The position numbers and the translations under genes were made by a program. Below the pieces are notes generated by a model that saw only the letters and a program-made list of their open reading frames with translations, was not told where the DNA came from and did no database searches. This document shows, in pieces, positions 62,201-64,000 of a stretch of DNA of 64,000 nt. Source of the DNA: Terriglobales bacterium. Lineage in GTDB: Bacteria; Acidobacteriota; Terriglobia; Terriglobales; Acidobacteriaceae. Each line of letters starts with the position of its first letter. The first letter of the stretch is position 1. The stretch lies in NCBI GenBank assembly GCA_035561515.1, contig DATMXP010000018.1, forward strand, positions 199,568-263,567, read 5' to 3'.

Positions 62201-62435
62201 GCGAGATGGGCGACTGTGGATCGCCTTCGATGGCAACCAGCTTTCCTTCTTTATGGAAGACCAACTGTCCGCAACCGACGCCGCAGTAAGGGCAGACGCT
62301 GCGGGCGACGTCGCAGCCCTGAGTTTTAGGAGCCAGTGTTCGCGTGTGGTCAGTCCAAGATTCTTCGCCTGTTCCGTCTGCTCCGGTTTGCAGTTGCTTG
62401 ATGACTGGCCAGCGAGACAAAAACTCCTTCAGCAT
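59250..62435 (-). CDS. fdhA: Formate dehydrogenase alpha subunit, selenoprotein (in-frame UGA = Sec)
   Basis: 1061 residues when the in-frame TGA at 61872-61874 is read as selenocysteine (position 188): the frame runs ISNQARI-U-HSSTVPGLGTSFGRGGAT without a break, the conserved Sec site of formate dehydrogenases. The N-terminal CPYCGVGCGQLVFHKEG motif binds the [4Fe-4S] cluster; GRLCPKG follows. Bis-MGD-binding blocks include ILIMGSNMAENHPVGFQW, VIHVDPRFTRTS, and the C-terminal molydopterin-binding domain (WVTISSPRGAISARALVTTR). Start ATG 62435 (GGGGTG upstream) is chosen over a TTG at 62453. No twin-arginine signal is visible, unlike FdnG. Standard gene callers would split this gene into two. 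Confidence 0.95.
61842..61874 (-). promoter_or_regulatory. UGA selenocysteine codon with bacterial SECIS hairpin
   Basis: TGA at 61872-61874; a 7-bp stem UGUGCCC/GGGCACA with loop GGUCU starts 11 nt later. The loop sequence is the SelB-binding GGUCU of the E. coli fdhF SECIS, and 18 nt separate the UGA from the loop, the same distance as in E. coli fdhF. Confidence 0.9.
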
Positions 62436-62751
62436 TTTCCGCACCCCAATCAATCAGAGACCAGCAGTTCGTCGCTGGTTGTCCGTGATTCATCAGAGTG
62501 CGGAACGCAACCGATTCGGGTCTCGTCCCAAGTTTCACCAGAACTGGTTAACTTAGCCGCAATCTTCGCGTCTATCGGTACAAAGGTGAGGAGATCGCGC
62601 GCAGCGGCCGAGCCTTCGAACCCAGGATTCGGCCCCGATCATGACAAGTCCCAGGAGCAGCCGTTTTGAAATTGTCGCCGGAATGCGCAGCATGATGCAG
62701 CCGCGACATGATTCCTTTGTTCCATCGTGGTACTCGGATAACATTCTTTCC
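62436..62751. other. 316-bp divergent intergenic region (formate dehydrogenase / aminotransferase)
   Basis: The plus-strand frame of the aminotransferase is open upstream to 62641 (ATG 62641 and 62683), so the gene could start earlier, but those residues do not resemble the family. The rest shows no coding signal or clear hairpin. Both promoters must lie here; I could not place them. Confidence 0.5.
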
Positions 62752-63912
62752 ATGTTCTCGCGGAGAACCGGCTGGAACCTGGAAACCAATTCGTTCACGC
62801 TCGCCGTGCAGGAGCATTTGCGGCAGGGCCGCGAACTGCTCGACCTGACGATCGCAAACCCGACGCAGGCCGGACTGGAATACGACACGGCGACGATCGT
62901 CAGCGCGCTCGGAAATCCGGCGTCGCTCACGTACGATCCGCAACCGCGCGGCTTGCTCGTGGCCCGCGAAGCTGTCTCCGACTACTACCGTGAACTTGGC
63001 GTGTCGGTTCCGGCCGACAGCCTGATCATGACGACGAGCACGAGCGAGGCGTATTCGTTCGTCTTTCGACTTCTCTGCGATCCCGACGACGAGATCCTGC
63101 TTCCGAGTCCGAGTTATCCGTTGTTCGAGTTCCTGGCACAAATCCAGGACGTAAAACTCGTGCCTTACGAGCTTGTCTACGACCACGGCTGGCAGATCGA
63201 CTTTCACTCGATCCAACAGGCGCTTACGGGACGCACGCGGGCAATCATCCTGGTGAACCCGAACAATCCGACAGGTTCGTTCGTGCGGTCCGCGGAAAGG
63301 GAACAGCTCAACGAAATCTGCCATGAGCGGTCGCTGGCGCTCGTGGTTGACGAAGTATTCTTCGACTTCAACCTGTCGGGCGAGCGTTTTGAAACCTTCG
63401 CCGGCAACGATGAAGCACTGACGTTCACGTTGAGCGGACTTTCAAAAGTTTCCGGACTGCCGCAGATGAAAGTTGCATGGATCGCCTCCAGCGGTCCGGG
63501 CGAAATCCTGAAACCGGCGCTGGAGCGGCTGGAGGTAATCGCGGATACATACCTGTCGATGAATGCACCGATCCAACAGGCGATTCCAACGTTGCTGGAG
63601 CAGCGGCGCAAGTTCCAGTCGCAGCTCATGGAACGCTTGCGAATGAACCTTGCCGAACTGGATCGGCAGCTTGCCGCCCAGAAGGTGTGCACGCGATTGA
63701 ACGTCGACGGAGGATGGTATGCAATCCTGCGCGTACCGGTTACACAAACAGATGAAGCGCTGGCCATCGAGCTACTGGCGATGAAAGGGGTGCTGGTGCA
63801 TCCGGGGCATTTCTTCGACTTCGGCTTTGAAGGGTACCTGATCCTCAGCCTAATGACACCGGAGGCGATTTTCGCGGAAGGCGTTTCCCGCATACTCGGC
63901 AACTTTCGCTGA
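62752..63912 (+). CDS. PLP-dependent class I/II aminotransferase
   Basis: 386 residues from ATG 62752, which begins where the family does (MFSRRTGWNLETNSF, then LLDLTIANPTQAGLEY). SSP motifs: SEAYSFVFRLLCDPDDEILLP, the substrate/cofactor-binding NPNNPTGS, VDEVFFDF with the PLP-nitrogen Asp, and the Schiff-base Lys in SGLSKVSGLPQMKVAW. The final GWYAILRVP and HPGHFFDF blocks fit alanine/aspartate-type aminotransferases (AlaA/YfdZ-like). Substrate uncertain. It is divergent from formate dehydrogenase, with no sign of a shared operon. Confidence 0.9.
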   Translation: MFSRRTGWNLETNSFTLAVQEHLRQGRELLDLTIANPTQAGLEYDTATIVSALGNPASLTYDPQPRGLLVAREAVSDYYRELGVSVPADSLIMTTSTSEAYSFVFRLLCDPDDEILLPSPSYPLFEFLAQIQDVKLVPYELVYDHGWQIDFHSIQQALTGRTRAIILVNPNNPTGSFVRSAEREQLNEICHERSLALVVDEVFFDFNLSGERFETFAGNDEALTFTLSGLSKVSGLPQMKVAWIASSGPGEILKPALERLEVIADTYLSMNAPIQQAIPTLLEQRRKFQSQLMERLRMNLAELDRQLAAQKVCTRLNVDGGWYAILRVPVTQTDEALAIELLAMKGVLVHPGHFFDFGFEGYLILSLMTPEAIFAEGVSRILGNFR

Positions 63913-64000
63913 GCCATTGCGGTTTCTGACCTCTGACCCCCCTCCCCCCCCTATTTTGGCTTCATATAAGAAAACAAAGCAGTTACGCGAGCGTCTGGCT

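Noticed and set aside
59250..62435. Reading the formate dehydrogenase alpha region as two genes or as a pseudogene
   Set aside because: The only interruption is a TGA in the conserved Sec position with a correctly placed SECIS hairpin; the rest of the frame is intact.
63940..63955. C-rich tract near the right edge
   Set aside because: Simple homopolymer-rich stretch in an intergenic end; no structure or gene can be supported.

Overview
The window looks like a chromosomal segment of an Acidobacteriota bacterium (Koribacter/Terriglobia-like). This is an inference from moderately high G+C, a CadC-type winged-helix/TPR regulator, hybrid PAS histidine kinases, lactonase-type beta-propellers, an ornithine-lipid pair and large cobalamin/radical-SAM content; there is no rRNA or marker gene to prove it.

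Layout. (1) 1-5168: CusCBA-type metal (Cu/Ag) RND efflux operon with a small secreted protein, ending at a bidirectional terminator against a minus-strand diheme cytochrome c (5271-6659). (2) 7014-11004: orphan sensor kinase, coiled-coil porin and a cupredoxin-like protein. (3) 11001-23069 (minus): a nine-gene, almost gap-free operon with five B12-binding-type radical SAM proteins, one SPASM radical SAM protein and three SAM methyltransferases, one of them fused to an amidohydrolase. No scaffold synthase, precursor peptide or exporter is recognisable, so the product is unknown. (4) 23191-28206 (plus, divergent): an HPr-kinase-like ATPase, a P-loop-less fragment of the same fold, a porin, two cytochromes c, a CuA-type cupredoxin and a nucleotidyltransferase-fold protein. 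PhoB-box-like triple repeats with 11-bp period lie in front of the HPr-kinase-like gene and in front of the porin. (5) 28283-38811: exopolysaccharide operon (NusG paralogue, SLBB export protein, Wzz, Wzx, methyltransferase, Wzy/ligase, WecG-type glycosyltransferase, initiating sugar transferase, GDP-mannose 3,5-epimerase-like enzyme).

(6) 38845-41717: OmpR-type response regulator, ECF sigma factor, two small paralogous anti-sigma-like zinc-finger proteins and a gluconolactonase remnant. (7) 41700-46781: NTF2-like protein, ornithine-lipid acyltransferases (OlsA/OlsB type) and, divergently, YHS protein, DoxX-like protein, DinB-like protein and an unusual DedA + ATP-grasp fusion. (8) 46847-54361: decayed sigma-factor fragment, beta-propeller, TPR regulator, Tat-exported metallophosphoesterase, plastocyanin-like protein, DUF2231-like membrane protein, receiver-less winged-helix regulator, beta-propeller lipoprotein. 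(9) 54626-54702: initiator tRNA-Met with terminator, then a PAS hybrid kinase. (10) 57380-62435: formate dehydrogenase operon whose alpha subunit is a selenoprotein: an in-frame UGA is followed by a hairpin with a GGUCU loop placed as in E. coli fdhF. (11) 62752-63912: a PLP aminotransferase.

Recurring themes are copper handling (CusBA, three type-1-like cupredoxins, one CuA-like domain), c-type cytochromes and cobalamin/SAM chemistry. Whether regions 3 and 4 form one functional system is inference from their shared divergent control region.
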